Below, one piece after another: positions 19,401 to 27,856 of a stretch of DNA of 59,642 nt. This stretch comes from Deltaproteobacteria bacterium (GTDB lineage: Bacteria > Myxococcota_A > Polyangia > Polyangiales > Ga0077539). Below the pieces are notes generated by a model. The model was not told the DNA's origin and did not search any database. It worked only from the letters and a program-made list of their open reading frames with translations. Both the position numbers and the translations under genes were made by a program. Each line of letters opens with the position of its first letter. Within the stretch, counting starts at the first letter, position 1. The stretch is from the NCBI GenBank assembly GCA_016218725.1, contig JACRDB010000133.1, positions 1 to 59,642 of the forward strand. Direction: 5' to 3'.

Positions 19401-22307
19401 CTGGACGCCCTCACCGCGGGCGCCGCCGCCGCCCGCCAGGGTGGACACGATGCCCGAGGGGGAAATCATCCGGACGCGGCCGGCGTTGGCGTCCGCGACG
19501 TAGACGGTGCCGTCGCGGGCGACCTCCAGGTGCTGCGGGAAGAAGAGCTGGGCGCGGTCGCCGGGGACCCCTTCGCCCTGGAAGCCGGGCACCAGGATGC
19601 TCCCGGAGCCCGCGACGGTGTAGACGATCCCCGACGGATCAATCCGCCGGAGGCGGTGCAGGAAGCGGTCGGTGAAGTAAATGCTCCCGTCGGGGCCGAG
19701 GGCGAGGCCGTGCACCTCGTTCATCGGGGCGGCCACCGCGGGGACGCCGTCTGGGAGCGTGGGGACGCCGACGAAGCCGGGCGGCGCGCTGCCGGTGCCC
19801 GCCACGGTGAAGATCGCGCCGTCGGCGGCGACCTGACGGATCCTTCGGTTGCCGGTGTCCGCGACGAAGAAGCTCCCGTCCGGGAGGGCGGCGAGGCCAC
19901 GAGGACCATTGAGCTGGGCGCTCGTGGCGGCGCCGAGGTCGCCGCCGACGCCCATGGCCCCGGTGCCCGCGACGGTGGAGATGGTCCCTTCGCGAGAGAC
20001 CCTGCGGACGCGGTGGTTTCCCGTGTCGGCGATGAGCAGCGCGCCGTCGGCGGTGACCTCCAGGCCCTGGGGGCTGTTCAGCCGCGCCGCCGTGGCGGGT
20101 CCGCCGTCGCCCGCGAAGCCCATGGTGCCGTCGCCCGCGACGGTGGCGATGGTGCCGTCGGGGGCGACGCGGCGGACGCGGTGGGCGCCCAGCTCCAGGA
20201 TGTAGAGCGCTCCATCGGGCGCGAGGGCCAGGTCCGCCGGGGCGTCGAGCTGCGCCAGGAGCGCGGGGCCGCCGTCGCCCGCGCGCCCGCGGGTCCCGGT
20301 GCCGACGTGCGCGTGGAGGCTCGCTGCGCGCAGGAGGCACTGCCCGCGGCGCTCGCCGTCACCCAGGACCAGGGCGCGCCCCGAGGGGTCGTAGCTGTGG
20401 TGCGCGTCGAGGGTCCAGCCGCCCAGGCCCGCGGAGCGCGCGTCCCAGGCGCCGAGCTGCGTGGTGACCAGGCGGACCTCGGTGGTCTCCGTGGTGGTGG
20501 TCATCCCCGGCAGGCGCAGCCCCGGCAAGGAGCCGAAGAGATGCGCCGCGTGGAGGGCGCCGGTGAAGACGTACCCGACGCGCACGGTCGCGCCCCAGGC
20601 GCCCTGGACGGCTCGGCCGAAGGCGTCCCTGCCGTCCCAGCGCCAGAGGAAGGGCAGGTTGGGCGAGGGCGTGAGCGTCTCGCGGCGCCGGACCCCCGCG
20701 ACGGTGACCTCCACGGTGACGCGCTGGAGGCCCGCGGGGACCGTCGCGCCGAGCAGCGAGAGCTCCACGGTGTTGGGCGCGCCACCAGGGACTCGCTCGG
20801 ACTGGTACTGAAGCCGGAAGGGCGTCCCGGCGATCGGGAGCGCCTCGCCGAGGCTCTGCTCCTCCACGTGGATGACCGAGCCCGGCGCGGTGGAGGGGTG
20901 GTCCGGCGCGCACGGGGCAGGGTCCGCGAGCGGCGGGACCGCGCCGGCCGGCGGACGCGAGACCGGCCAGGAGACGCCGTAGGGGCCGGAGCTCTCCAGC
21001 ACCATCCGGAGAAAGGGCTGACCGGCGCGCGCGATCGCGCCCAGGGCGCGCCGTTCGGGCTCCAGGACCCCGAGGCTGGTGAGCAGCGCAGGGTCCTCGG
21101 CGCGGCCGTCGCCGGTGAGGTCCAGGGACGCTACGCCGTCCGGGGTGTCCACCACGCGCAGCACGATCCCCGGCGTCTCCGGGTGCCAGCGGCGGGCTCC
21201 GCGGTCCCAGCGACCGACGGGGACCCGGGTCCCGATCGGGAGCCCGACGAAGTCATTCACGTAGAGGGCGGCGCCGGGCTCCAGGCGCACCGTCGCGCCG
21301 GGCGTCCGCGAGGGCTCGTCAAAGGACAGCTCCACGCCGTACGTCGTGCTGCCTCCCGGGAGCGGCTCCGCGGGCCACGCCGCGGGGTCGCCCCCCGCGG
21401 AGAACTCCGTCAGGCGCACCGTGGCGTCGCCCAGCGGCGCGCTCGCGCCGCCGGGAGTACGCACCGTGGCGCGCACCCCCACGGGGACGATCAGCGTGGC
21501 CTGGCGCGTCCCTCGGGGGTCCGTCACGGCGCTCCCCTGGAGCACCTGCGGGGTCGACGCCGCGGGGTTCCAGCGAGAGGCGCGCGAGTCTGGCGCGGTG
21601 AGAACGGTGTCCGGGACGTAGAGCCAGTCCTGCGGCGCGACGGTGACCGTCCGTTGCACCGGCAGGCGCCCCTCCCTCGCGAGGTTTACGGTGAGCGTCT
21701 GACCGCCCTGCACCGCGAGGTCAAAGACACCGTCCATGCGCGTGACCGTGCTGCCGAGCTCGGGGTGTCCCTCGACGGTGACGGTGACGCCGGGCGCCGG
21801 GGCGCCGTCGCGCTCGCGGATCTCACCGCGAAGCGCCGCGATCCGACGCGGATCCAGGGCGCCGGGCGTCACCCCTCGCTGGAGCGCGCCGGGACCCTGG
21901 TAGAGGAACCCCACGGCGTCGGTGAGGGTGGTCCCGACGGAGCGTTCAATGGGGTTCGGGCGAAGCGTGCCGGGCGGGACGTCCTCCACGTCGGCGCCAC
22001 CCTCCGCGGGGGGCGCTGCGTCCGTGCCAGCCCCGCCGTCCGTCGCTGGCAGGTCGAGCGCTGGGCCGTCCAGGGGCGCTGGGCCGTCCATGGGCGTCGG
22101 GCCGTCCAGGGGTTGCGCTCCGTCCGTGGGCTGCGCGCTGTCCGGGGCGCGGTCCGAGGTCGGGGCTCCGTCCGTGTTCGGAGCGCCGTCCGCGCCAGCC
22201 TCGCGCGAGGGGAGCGGCGGATCGGTCTGGTCGTCGCACCCGCTACCGAGCGCGACGGCGAGGAGGATCGCGCACAGGGCGCCGGTCGAGGTGGATCTTC
22301 TGTTCAT
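16431..22307 (-). CDS. Giant RHS/YD-repeat lipoprotein with NHL propeller
   Basis: A 1958-residue surface protein. The lipobox LGSGC puts the lipidated Cys at residue 24. An Asp/Gly/Pro/Ala linker with repeats such as PLDGPTPMDGPAPLDGPA follows, then a carboxypeptidase-regulatory-like domain (about 130-210). NHL repeats occupy about 670-1005 (GDGGPA, then LAVAPDG/HRVRR-type strands). RHS/YD repeats run from about 1025 to 1850 (many YDAxGR/YDxxGN motifs). The RHS core signature YDPRAGRWTARDPRLF and NLYGYVSNDPVNRADPDG lies near 1855-1890. About 70 residues follow the core, hydrophobic and helical, matching no toxin I know. RHS shells encapsulate or display C-terminal cargo. No immunity-like gene follows, so contact adhesion or a short unknown cargo is as likely as toxin delivery. 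Confidence 0.9.
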   Translation of the reverse strand: MNRRSTSTGALCAILLAVALGSGCDDQTDPPLPSREAGADGAPNTDGAPTSDRAPDSAQPTDGAQPLDGPTPMDGPAPLDGPALDLPATDGGAGTDAAPPAEGGADVEDVPPGTLRPNPIERSVGTTLTDAVGFLYQGPGALQRGVTPGALDPRRIAALRGEIRERDGAPAPGVTVTVEGHPELGSTVTRMDGVFDLAVQGGQTLTVNLAREGRLPVQRTVTVAPQDWLYVPDTVLTAPDSRASRWNPAASTPQVLQGSAVTDPRGTRQATLIVPVGVRATVRTPGGASAPLGDATVRLTEFSAGGDPAAWPAEPLPGGSTTYGVELSFDEPSRTPGATVRLEPGAALYVNDFVGLPIGTRVPVGRWDRGARRWHPETPGIVLRVVDTPDGVASLDLTGDGRAEDPALLTSLGVLEPERRALGAIARAGQPFLRMVLESSGPYGVSWPVSRPPAGAVPPLADPAPCAPDHPSTAPGSVIHVEEQSLGEALPIAGTPFRLQYQSERVPGGAPNTVELSLLGATVPAGLQRVTVEVTVAGVRRRETLTPSPNLPFLWRWDGRDAFGRAVQGAWGATVRVGYVFTGALHAAHLFGSLPGLRLPGMTTTTETTEVRLVTTQLGAWDARSAGLGGWTLDAHHSYDPSGRALVLGDGERRGQCLLRAASLHAHVGTGTRGRAGDGGPALLAQLDAPADLALAPDGALYILELGAHRVRRVAPDGTIATVAGDGTMGFAGDGGPATAARLNSPQGLEVTADGALLIADTGNHRVRRVSREGTISTVAGTGAMGVGGDLGAATSAQLNGPRGLAALPDGSFFVADTGNRRIRQVAADGAIFTVAGTGSAPPGFVGVPTLPDGVPAVAAPMNEVHGLALGPDGSIYFTDRFLHRLRRIDPSGIVYTVAGSGSILVPGFQGEGVPGDRAQLFFPQHLEVARDGTVYVADANAGRVRMISPSGIVSTLAGGGGARGEGVQPFQAAVSGPSSVALAADGTVYFAEQGAHRVRRLRRTAMPGPGDGATVLPSDHGDELYHFDARGRHTQTVDARTGAVRYRFTYEPSGALASVADADGNTTTIERAADGSPRAIVGPYGHRTALTLDDQGWLASMVDPAAARWAFTYTDARGLLATATSPSGGTSRFVFDDRGRLTEDTDPAGGRTRLARSLLPTGARLVQVTSPAGRVTRHERLLLPNGAERRDVTDPAGLHTTTEVHPDGAVSQRFPDGREQTLDFGPDPRFGSRSPRVEGLSVTSPGRLRLVAALLRTVVLARPEDPLSLTRETLTRTVNGRDTVETYDHATRTSTVRSPLGRLDSARFDALGHVIEQQRAGTPLLRRELDPRGRLLATSQGDRRSVQTWNAQGQVETLTDPEGRLLRFTYDPVGRVLQRALPGSRDLAFAWDAAGRLSAVTPPGRAATRFAYTPLDLLDSVTFPDAGEGPAVARYRYDADRKPTAITRPDGEMVTFGYDAAGRLSTTAIARGVVRREYDAMTGALSRLSAPGGQELAFLRDGPLALGETSTGAFRATLRRTYNNDLALATETVEGTPAVAFTYDRDGRVTRAGALNITREAATGREVGTDLGVVTTAATYDAQGEPASLRALARGAGVLEQAFTRDRLGRVTRVVETAEGRTETRTYTYDPAGRLSDVSRDGGPAAHYEYDSNGNRTLARVGPAEARCAFDAQDRLQTCGEARFAYTAAGDLRTRTEAGRTTTYAYDALGNLLSVALPDGRRVEYVIDGLNRRVGRRVDGRLTQGLVYRSRLQVAAEVDGAGAVVARFVYGSSEVVPDYMLRDGATFRLVADTLGSVRAVVNTATGEVAQRLDYDASGNVLRDTRPGFVPFGFAGGLYDQDTGLLRFGARDYDPRAGRWTARDPRLFDGSESNLYGYVSNDPVNRADPDGEADLPVIYARGVAYAQAVVAGARSLFLQLYVRAAMAITRQDPARLAMTISNLPDNIVSFLAALAGLF

Positions 22308-22386
22308 GGGCGCGGACCTTCCGGGGGGCCACCAGGCGCAGGATGGGGCGCGAGGCTACCACGACGACCCCGACGAAGGCCGCGCT

Positions 22387-22650
22387 TCAGGGCTTCCGGA
22401 CGCGCTTCGCCTTCGGCGCCGCCGCGGCGAGGGCCACGACCGGCGCGACCAGCGCGACGGGCGTCAGTGCGGGCTCCGGGGACGGGACCTGCTCCAGGAC
22501 ATCGCCGCGAAAGGCCCGGACGGTGCCGTCGAGGAAGCACACGCGGACCAGGCCATACTGGTCATTGGTGATCTGCCCGACGCCCCACTCCGGGCGCTTG
22601 GGGTGTCGTACGAAGCGGGGCGCAGGGGGCGCGAGGGTCTTGCGGGACAT
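22387..22650 (-). CDS. DUF3553-like small protein
   Basis: An 87-residue protein whose first 55 residues (FVRHPKRPEWGVGQI, then VRVCFLDGTVRAFRGD) match the small DUF3553 domain, a Tudor/SH3-like fold found alone or fused to helicases. The C-terminus is Ala/Pro/Val-rich with a basic Lys/Arg tail. The ATG at 22650 is preceded by GGGAGG nine bases upstream, so it is preferred over a TTG two codons earlier. It follows the RRM gene by 36 bp on the same strand, so both may act in nucleic-acid metabolism. Its biochemical function is not known. Confidence 0.75.
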   Translation of the reverse strand: MSRKTLAPPAPRFVRHPKRPEWGVGQITNDQYGLVRVCFLDGTVRAFRGDVLEQVPSPEPALTPVALVAPVVALAAAAPKAKRVRKP

Positions 22651-22686
22651 GGTCAACGGCCTCCCAGGGGGGCGCGTGGGAGGGGG

Positions 22687-23511
22687 TCACTCATCGTCGT
22701 TGCGCCAGCGCTCTTCGTCCGGGCGCTTCGCGGCCCTGCCGCCGCGGCCGGGGCCATCGCTCCCCTCGGTCTTCTTGCGCTTCGCGGCGTAGCCGGGCTT
22801 TCCACCGGGCCTGGCGTCGGGGCCGAAGCGGTTGGCGCCGGGCGCGCCTGCAGCGGCGCCCGGGGCCGCCCCCGGGGGACCGCCGAAGGGGCGCGGCTCC
22901 CGCGGCGCGCCGGTGCCGGGCGCTGCCTTCGGGAGGGCGATGTTGACCACCAGCGCGCGGTTCCGGAGCGCGACGCCCCGGAGCACCTCCACCGCTGCGC
23001 GGGCGGCCTCCGCGGAGGCCAGGGTCACGAACCCGAAGCCCCGTCGACGGCCCTCCGGGTCCATGGGGAGGTGGATCCTGGCGATCTGGTCGGCCCCGGC
23101 GCCCCGGAGGACCGCGTCGAGCTCCTCGGGGGTGGTGTCGTAGGGCAGGTTGCCGACGAAGAGCGTTCGGTCCGAGGTGTCTACTGCGGGGCCCCGCGGC
23201 GGACCGCCGAAGCCCCCGCCCGCCGGCCGCTCGCCGCGGGGCGGAGGCTCGGCGTTGAAGCGCCGCACGGAAATGGACGACTCCCCGAGGATGCGTCCAT
23301 GGAGCTCGGCCAGCGCGCGGGTCACCTCGTCCGGTCCCGCGAGGCGGAGGAAGGCGAAGCCCCGAGGCCGCCCGGTCATCCGGTCCCGCGGCAGGCTCAC
23401 CTCCTCCACCGTGAGCCCGGACTCGGCGAAGAGGTCGCGCAGCAGCTCCTCCGTGGCGCTGTCGGGCAATCCGGCCACGAACAGCTTGTGTGCATCATCC
23501 GACGCGGTCAT
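22687..23511 (-). CDS. Tandem-RRM RNA-binding protein
   Basis: A 274-residue protein with two complete RNA-recognition motifs. RRM1 (about 8-85) has RNP2 LFVAGL and RNP1 RGFAFLRL. RRM2 (about 114-190) has RNP2 LFVGNL and RNP1 RGFGFVTL. A Gly/Pro/Arg-rich linker separates them. The C-terminal 75 residues are a disordered Gly/Ala/Pro then Lys/Arg-rich tail. Aromatic residues expected for RNA stacking are present in both RNP1 motifs. Bacterial RRM proteins usually carry one RRM, so the tandem, hnRNP-like layout is notable. The role is likely post-transcriptional (RNA stability, cold response or localisation), but the target is unknown. The ATG follows 133 bp of non-coding sequence that could hold its own promoter. 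Confidence 0.92.
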   Translation of the reverse strand: MTASDDAHKLFVAGLPDSATEELLRDLFAESGLTVEEVSLPRDRMTGRPRGFAFLRLAGPDEVTRALAELHGRILGESSISVRRFNAEPPPRGERPAGGGFGGPPRGPAVDTSDRTLFVGNLPYDTTPEELDAVLRGAGADQIARIHLPMDPEGRRRGFGFVTLASAEAARAAVEVLRGVALRNRALVVNIALPKAAPGTGAPREPRPFGGPPGAAPGAAAGAPGANRFGPDARPGGKPGYAAKRKKTEGSDGPGRGGRAAKRPDEERWRNDDE

Positions 23512-23644
23512 GTCCTGGTCTCCAACGCCCGCACCCGGCGGGTCTTCGGTGCAATCCCGGAGTACCCGGCGAGGGTCCGCCAGGGGCTGTCCGGTTGGGG
23601 GGAGGTTGTTTGTCAGTGTCTTGTTCGCCCGGCGGCCAGGCAGG

Positions 23645-23836
23645 TCAGTCCTCGGCCGGAGGCTGCGGACCGGGGATCACCCCGGCGATGTCCGGGTCCA
23701 CCCCCGGCGGAGCCTCGGGGCGGTTCTTCTTGTCCAGCGCACGTTGCTCACGCTTGACGACCTTCTCCCGTTGGCGCTCCTGGCGCTTGAGCTCTCGCTG
23801 CCTCTTGCCAATGGAAGGTCGTCCTTGGGTGCTCAT
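23645..23836 (-). CDS. Small basic charged protein
   Basis: A 63-residue protein. Residues 9-40 are a highly charged Lys/Arg/Glu/Gln helix (KRQRELKRQERQREKVVKR), and the C-terminus is acidic and Pro-rich. A GGAGAGG Shine-Dalgarno precedes the ATG. I recall short proteins of this type as conserved in Myxococcota, but have not searched for them. The basic helix suggests nucleic-acid or ribosome association. It lies upstream of the RRM and DUF3553 genes on the same strand and may be co-transcribed with them. Confidence 0.7.
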   Translation of the reverse strand: MSTQGRPSIGKRQRELKRQERQREKVVKREQRALDKKNRPEAPPGVDPDIAGVIPGPQPPAED

Positions 23837-24014
23837 CGGGAACCTCTCCTACAACTTCAAGCGACACCGGTCGCTCGGCGCAGATCGTGACCACGAGGAT
23901 CCAGAAAGGCACACACGCTCCGGGAATTGACGGCATGATACACCGTCGCGGCCTCGATGAACAGGTCTCGGCGACGAATTCCAGGAGGACGCCCGCCACG
24001 GGGGCCCTGACCGC

Positions 24015-24042
24015 CGGGAGGATACACCATGTATACCTCCCG
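24015..24042. promoter_or_regulatory. Palindrome site E in divergent promoter region
   Basis: GGATACAC (24020-24027), one base, then ATGTATACC (24029-24037), flanked by CGGGAGG (24015-24021) and CCTCCCG (24036-24042). The arms therefore extend like those of site D. It lies in the 249-bp gap between the small basic protein and the metallopeptidase-like lipoprotein, 44 bp before the latter's preferred start. An ATG at 24029 sits inside the palindrome and is not the likely start. It could be an operator for either gene. Confidence 0.45.
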
Positions 24043-24085
24043 CCGGGCGCTTGCGCGAGGCCCTCGGGCGTTGTGTGCTCGGTGC

Positions 24086-27000
24086 GTGAAGCGAACCTTG
24101 CGGCGGCTCGTCGGCGCGGCGGTGCTGGGTGTAGCGGCGTGTGGTGAGCCGCCACCGGGCGCGCGCCCGGAGGGTGGGGCGGAGGCCTCCCTGGACGGCT
24201 CGGCCCGGGAGGCGGGCACCGAAGACCGCGCGCAGGAGGGCGCCACCCAGGACAGCATCGCCCTGCCGGAGACTGGCCGTCCGACGGAGGCCGGGACGGA
24301 CTCGTCGCACGGAGACCGGGCGCCGACGATGGACCTCCCTGCGGAGGACGCTCCGCCCATGGCCGACGTCGGCATGGACGGCGGGGTCGAGGCCGCCAGG
24401 GACACCGCTGGAGACGCCGCGGACACCTCTCCCGCCCCGGCGGACGCCGCGCCGGACGCAGCGGCGGACGTGTCCGTCGACCTCGGGCCGTCCCTGGGAG
24501 CGCCGATGGTGACGCTCCTGGAGCCCAGGGCAGGGGACGCGCTGGAGGGCCTTGCCACGGTGCGCTTCACGGCGAGGGTGCCCGATGGGCCCTACCAGGT
24601 GGTGGCCCTGCGAGACGGCGTCGAGGTCGGGGCGCGCAGGGGCTTTGTCGGGGACCGCTTCGCGATGGACCTCACGGGAGTGTCGGCCGGGACCCACACC
24701 GTGGGCGTCCGCGTGGTGGACCGCCGAGGGGTGGTCGCCCAGGACCGCGTGCCGGTGGTCGTCCGGGCCGTGGAGCTGAGCCCCGTGAGCGCCCGGGCCG
24801 TGCCCCCGGAGGCGCGCAACGGCCAGGAGCTGGAGGTGTTCTCTCGCTGGCGGGGCACGGGCATCACCGTGGTGGGAGATTTCAGCGACCTGGACGACCG
24901 CTTCGACCCCGCGCGGGTGACGGTGACCGACCGCGGCGGGGGAGAGTTCTCCGTGCGCTACCGGCTCTCCGCGGACAACCGCAGGCCCGACGGCGACCGG
25001 GTGGTGGCGCTCACGGCGCGCGCCGGGACGCCCACCAGGACCGTGCGCATCGAGGTCCCGGTGGCCCTGGCCAACACACCCCCGTGGCCCTTCGAGCTGT
25101 CCGACGGGGTCTTCGACGACGCCCGGCCGACGTACCGGGAGGACGGCGCGGAGCCCCTGCGGCTCACGGCCGTCGCGGCCTCGTCGCCGGAGCTCTCGCC
25201 GGGGGGCGAGGTCACGCTGACGGCGTCGTTCACGGCTCGGCCAGGGGTCCCCGCGCAGTTCCTGGAGCTCACCGCGGAGGGCTACTCCGGGCGGCTCCTG
25301 GCGCCATTGCGCGCGCCCCTGACGGGCTCTGGCGCGGTGAGGCTCCAGTGGCCCCGAAGTGTGACCCTCCCCGACGGGACGCTCCGCGTGGGGCTCCGGG
25401 TGCTGGACGCCTCCCGGCTGGCCTCGCCGGCTCGCGAGGTGACGCTCCGGCTGGCAAACCTCGGCCGCGGGGGTTCCGGTTCGATCACCGTGCAGGGCAC
25501 GATACGCTTCGAGAAGCTCGTGTACCGCAGCGCCGCGACGTGCACGGCGCTCTTCCCGTTTACAACCGAGCAGCGCCTCACCGGGGGCGCCGAGGTCGAG
25601 GTGGTGGCCGAGGACGGCGTCACGGTGCTGGCCCGCGGCGCCGTGGACCGCTCCGGGCGCTACGCCCTCACGGTCCCGCTGGACGCCTCGCGCGCCGCGG
25701 TGAGGGTGCTCACCAGGCCCCCGACCCCCGCGGTGGGCGCCCGACTCTGGTCCGTGAACGACGGCATGGGCTCGGTGTACACGCACCGCACGGCGCTCTT
25801 CCGCCGGGACGCCTCGCGCACCGAGGACCTCTTGATCCCGCTGGCGGACGCCAGGCAGTGGAACACCTTCCAGGTGGTGTCCCTGGGCCTGAGGGACATC
25901 CTCGGGAGGGTGGACCCGTCGGTGCCCGCGGCGAGCTTCAACGTGGTGTGGGCACTGGGGGCAGGGTCTCCCTGCGGCGTGAGCTGCTGGCGAGGCAGCG
26001 CGTCGTCGCTCTACATCGACGACTCCGCCGCGGACCCGGACGGCTTCGACGACGCGGTGATCGCCCACGAGTTCTCGCACTATGTGATCGACACCTTCAG
26101 CGCGACGAACTCCCCCGGCGGGCCCCACAGCCCCACGAGCCACGTGGTCCCGCCCCTGGCCTGGGACGAGGGCGCCGCGAGCTACCTGGGCGCCACCATG
26201 CTCGGGCACCCTTGCTACGCCGACATTTCCACCACCGGCGTCTTCACGCTCCAGCTCGACGACCCGACCTTCGCGGTCACGCTGCCGGGCACCACACCTC
26301 CGTCCACCCTCGCGGGGAACGTCTCCGAGGGGACCTCCACGGGGGTGCTCTGGACCCTGCGCTCGCTCCTCCCCATGGCCTATGTCCCCGGGTGGTCCCT
26401 CGGGACCTTCCCGGGCCTCGTGGACTGGGTGCTCTTCCATTATCTCCGGCACCCCGCCCGGGTGGACCAGGGCGCCGTGGGCGTGGACCTCGTGGACTTC
26501 CTCCACGGCTGGCTCTGCGGGTCCCCGTGCCTGGAGCCCGAGCTCCTCACCGTCGTGGCCGGGCGCTACCAGCTCCCCTTCGCCAGCATGATGGACCTGG
26601 GGTACTGCCCGATCCCCTTCGTGCGCGCGCCAGGGAGCCTGCGCTGCGGCGGGGACGACCTCCTCGTGCTCACCACCGGCGGCCCCACCGCCACCTCCGT
26701 GGGCGGCGTGGCGAGGGTGTCCGCCACCGGCGCCACGCTCCGTCGGAGGCCCATCGGCACCAACCCCATGGGGCTCATCCCCGCGGGGGTCTTCCCCAGG
26801 TCCATGGCGCTAGTCTCCAGCCCCCTGGTCGGCCCCTACCGCGCGGTGATCACCAACCAGGGCGAGGGCACCCTCTCCGTGGTGTCCATCATCCAGGGCT
26901 ACGAGGCCGAGCAGGACACGGACTTCAACCTCCTGACCACCTCCCCGGGCGCCGCCCTCGGGGTGTCCCGTATCTCCGTGGGGCCGCGCCCCGCGGGCGT

Positions 27001-27856
27001 GGCCGTCACGCCTCGTGGGCGCTACGCCTTCGTCGCCGTCCAGGGCGCCGACAGCGTGGTCGTGGTGGACCTCCTGCGCTTCGCCGTGTGCCGCACCATC
27101 GCCATCCCGCGAGACCCGGCAGACCCCAGGACCGGTCCCTCGGCGCCCTTCGATGTGGCCATCCACCCCCGAGGGGATCGGGCCTACGTTTCCCTACAGG
27201 GTACTACAAGTGTTGATGGTCGCGCGGTGGCGGTGCTCGACGTGGCCCGCGCCACGGACTGCGCGGCGCCCGCGGGCGGCGAGGTCCTTCGCTACAACGC
27301 CGACCTGGGAGACCGCCCCAGGCCCGGGGCCCTTGCGCTCCATGGCGGCCGCGAGCGCCTCGCGGTGGTGCACACCCGTATTGACTTCGCGGCCATCCAC
27401 GACACGGTCACGGACACCACGCTGGACGTGTTCCCCACGAGCGCGTCGCGGCGGCTGATCCCCACGGCGGGCGGAGCCAACTCCGCGGGCTTCACCCGTG
27501 ACGGGTCGCGGCTCTACATCGGTCACTCCTCGGGGCCCATCGGCACGCGGCTCATCGACTGGGGCACGGTGCGGGCCTTTGACTTCGGAGGCGACGCGAG
27601 CTGCGACGTGGCGGTCCCCGGCGTGCTCACGGCCCTCGCCGTGAGCGCCGACGACGCCTACGTCTACACGGGAGACACCGCGGGGAACATGGCCACGCTG
27701 GCCCGCTCGCTCTTCCAGGGCACCGCCGGGGGCGCGGCGTGCGACCGCACGGGGGGCTGCCAGGACGCCGCGGGGCGCGTGGTGCCGTGCCCCAACGCGC
27801 TGTCCCTGGGGCCGGGCTTCATCCGGACGATCCTGGTCCCGCCGCTCCGTCCATGA
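24086..27856 (+). CDS. Lipoprotein with HExxH metallopeptidase motif and C-terminal propeller
   Basis: A 1256-residue outer-surface lipoprotein. The GTG start gives a classic signal with lipobox VAAC (Cys19). A roughly 110-residue Asp/Ala/Pro/Thr-rich linker follows, then an Ig-like domain (about 135-230), further beta-rich domains and a region of about 590-800 containing HEFSH. His661, Glu662 and His665 form a zinc motif, and Glu695 in WDEGAASYLG is a plausible third ligand, as in gluzincins. The last 400 residues contain repeats of the YVTN/lactonase-propeller type (PRPAGVAVTPRGRYAFVA, then APFDVAIHPRGDRAYVS). It is probably a cell-surface or secreted protease, but the family is not one I can name. 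The end overlaps the convergent GNAT gene by 38 bp. Confidence 0.82.
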   Translation: MKRTLRRLVGAAVLGVAACGEPPPGARPEGGAEASLDGSAREAGTEDRAQEGATQDSIALPETGRPTEAGTDSSHGDRAPTMDLPAEDAPPMADVGMDGGVEAARDTAGDAADTSPAPADAAPDAAADVSVDLGPSLGAPMVTLLEPRAGDALEGLATVRFTARVPDGPYQVVALRDGVEVGARRGFVGDRFAMDLTGVSAGTHTVGVRVVDRRGVVAQDRVPVVVRAVELSPVSARAVPPEARNGQELEVFSRWRGTGITVVGDFSDLDDRFDPARVTVTDRGGGEFSVRYRLSADNRRPDGDRVVALTARAGTPTRTVRIEVPVALANTPPWPFELSDGVFDDARPTYREDGAEPLRLTAVAASSPELSPGGEVTLTASFTARPGVPAQFLELTAEGYSGRLLAPLRAPLTGSGAVRLQWPRSVTLPDGTLRVGLRVLDASRLASPAREVTLRLANLGRGGSGSITVQGTIRFEKLVYRSAATCTALFPFTTEQRLTGGAEVEVVAEDGVTVLARGAVDRSGRYALTVPLDASRAAVRVLTRPPTPAVGARLWSVNDGMGSVYTHRTALFRRDASRTEDLLIPLADARQWNTFQVVSLGLRDILGRVDPSVPAASFNVVWALGAGSPCGVSCWRGSASSLYIDDSAADPDGFDDAVIAHEFSHYVIDTFSATNSPGGPHSPTSHVVPPLAWDEGAASYLGATMLGHPCYADISTTGVFTLQLDDPTFAVTLPGTTPPSTLAGNVSEGTSTGVLWTLRSLLPMAYVPGWSLGTFPGLVDWVLFHYLRHPARVDQGAVGVDLVDFLHGWLCGSPCLEPELLTVVAGRYQLPFASMMDLGYCPIPFVRAPGSLRCGGDDLLVLTTGGPTATSVGGVARVSATGATLRRRPIGTNPMGLIPAGVFPRSMALVSSPLVGPYRAVITNQGEGTLSVVSIIQGYEAEQDTDFNLLTTSPGAALGVSRISVGPRPAGVAVTPRGRYAFVAVQGADSVVVVDLLRFAVCRTIAIPRDPADPRTGPSAPFDVAIHPRGDRAYVSLQGTTSVDGRAVAVLDVARATDCAAPAGGEVLRYNADLGDRPRPGALALHGGRERLAVVHTRIDFAAIHDTVTDTTLDVFPTSASRRLIPTAGGANSAGFTRDGSRLYIGHSSGPIGTRLIDWGTVRAFDFGGDASCDVAVPGVLTALAVSADDAYVYTGDTAGNMATLARSLFQGTAGGAACDRTGGCQDAAGRVVPCPNALSLGPGFIRTILVPPLRP

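Noticed and set aside
16401..22571. A 2056-codon open frame on the plus strand
   Set aside because: It lies antisense to the RHS/NHL gene, is rich in Arg/Gly/Val/His with no domain, and results from high GC at third positions. The minus-strand frame has a lipobox and clear repeats.
24029..24031. ATG at 24029 as start of the metallopeptidase-like lipoprotein
   Set aside because: It lies inside a palindrome, and the added 19 residues would put an Arg/Cys-rich stretch before the signal peptide. The GTG at 24086 gives a normal lipoprotein signal.
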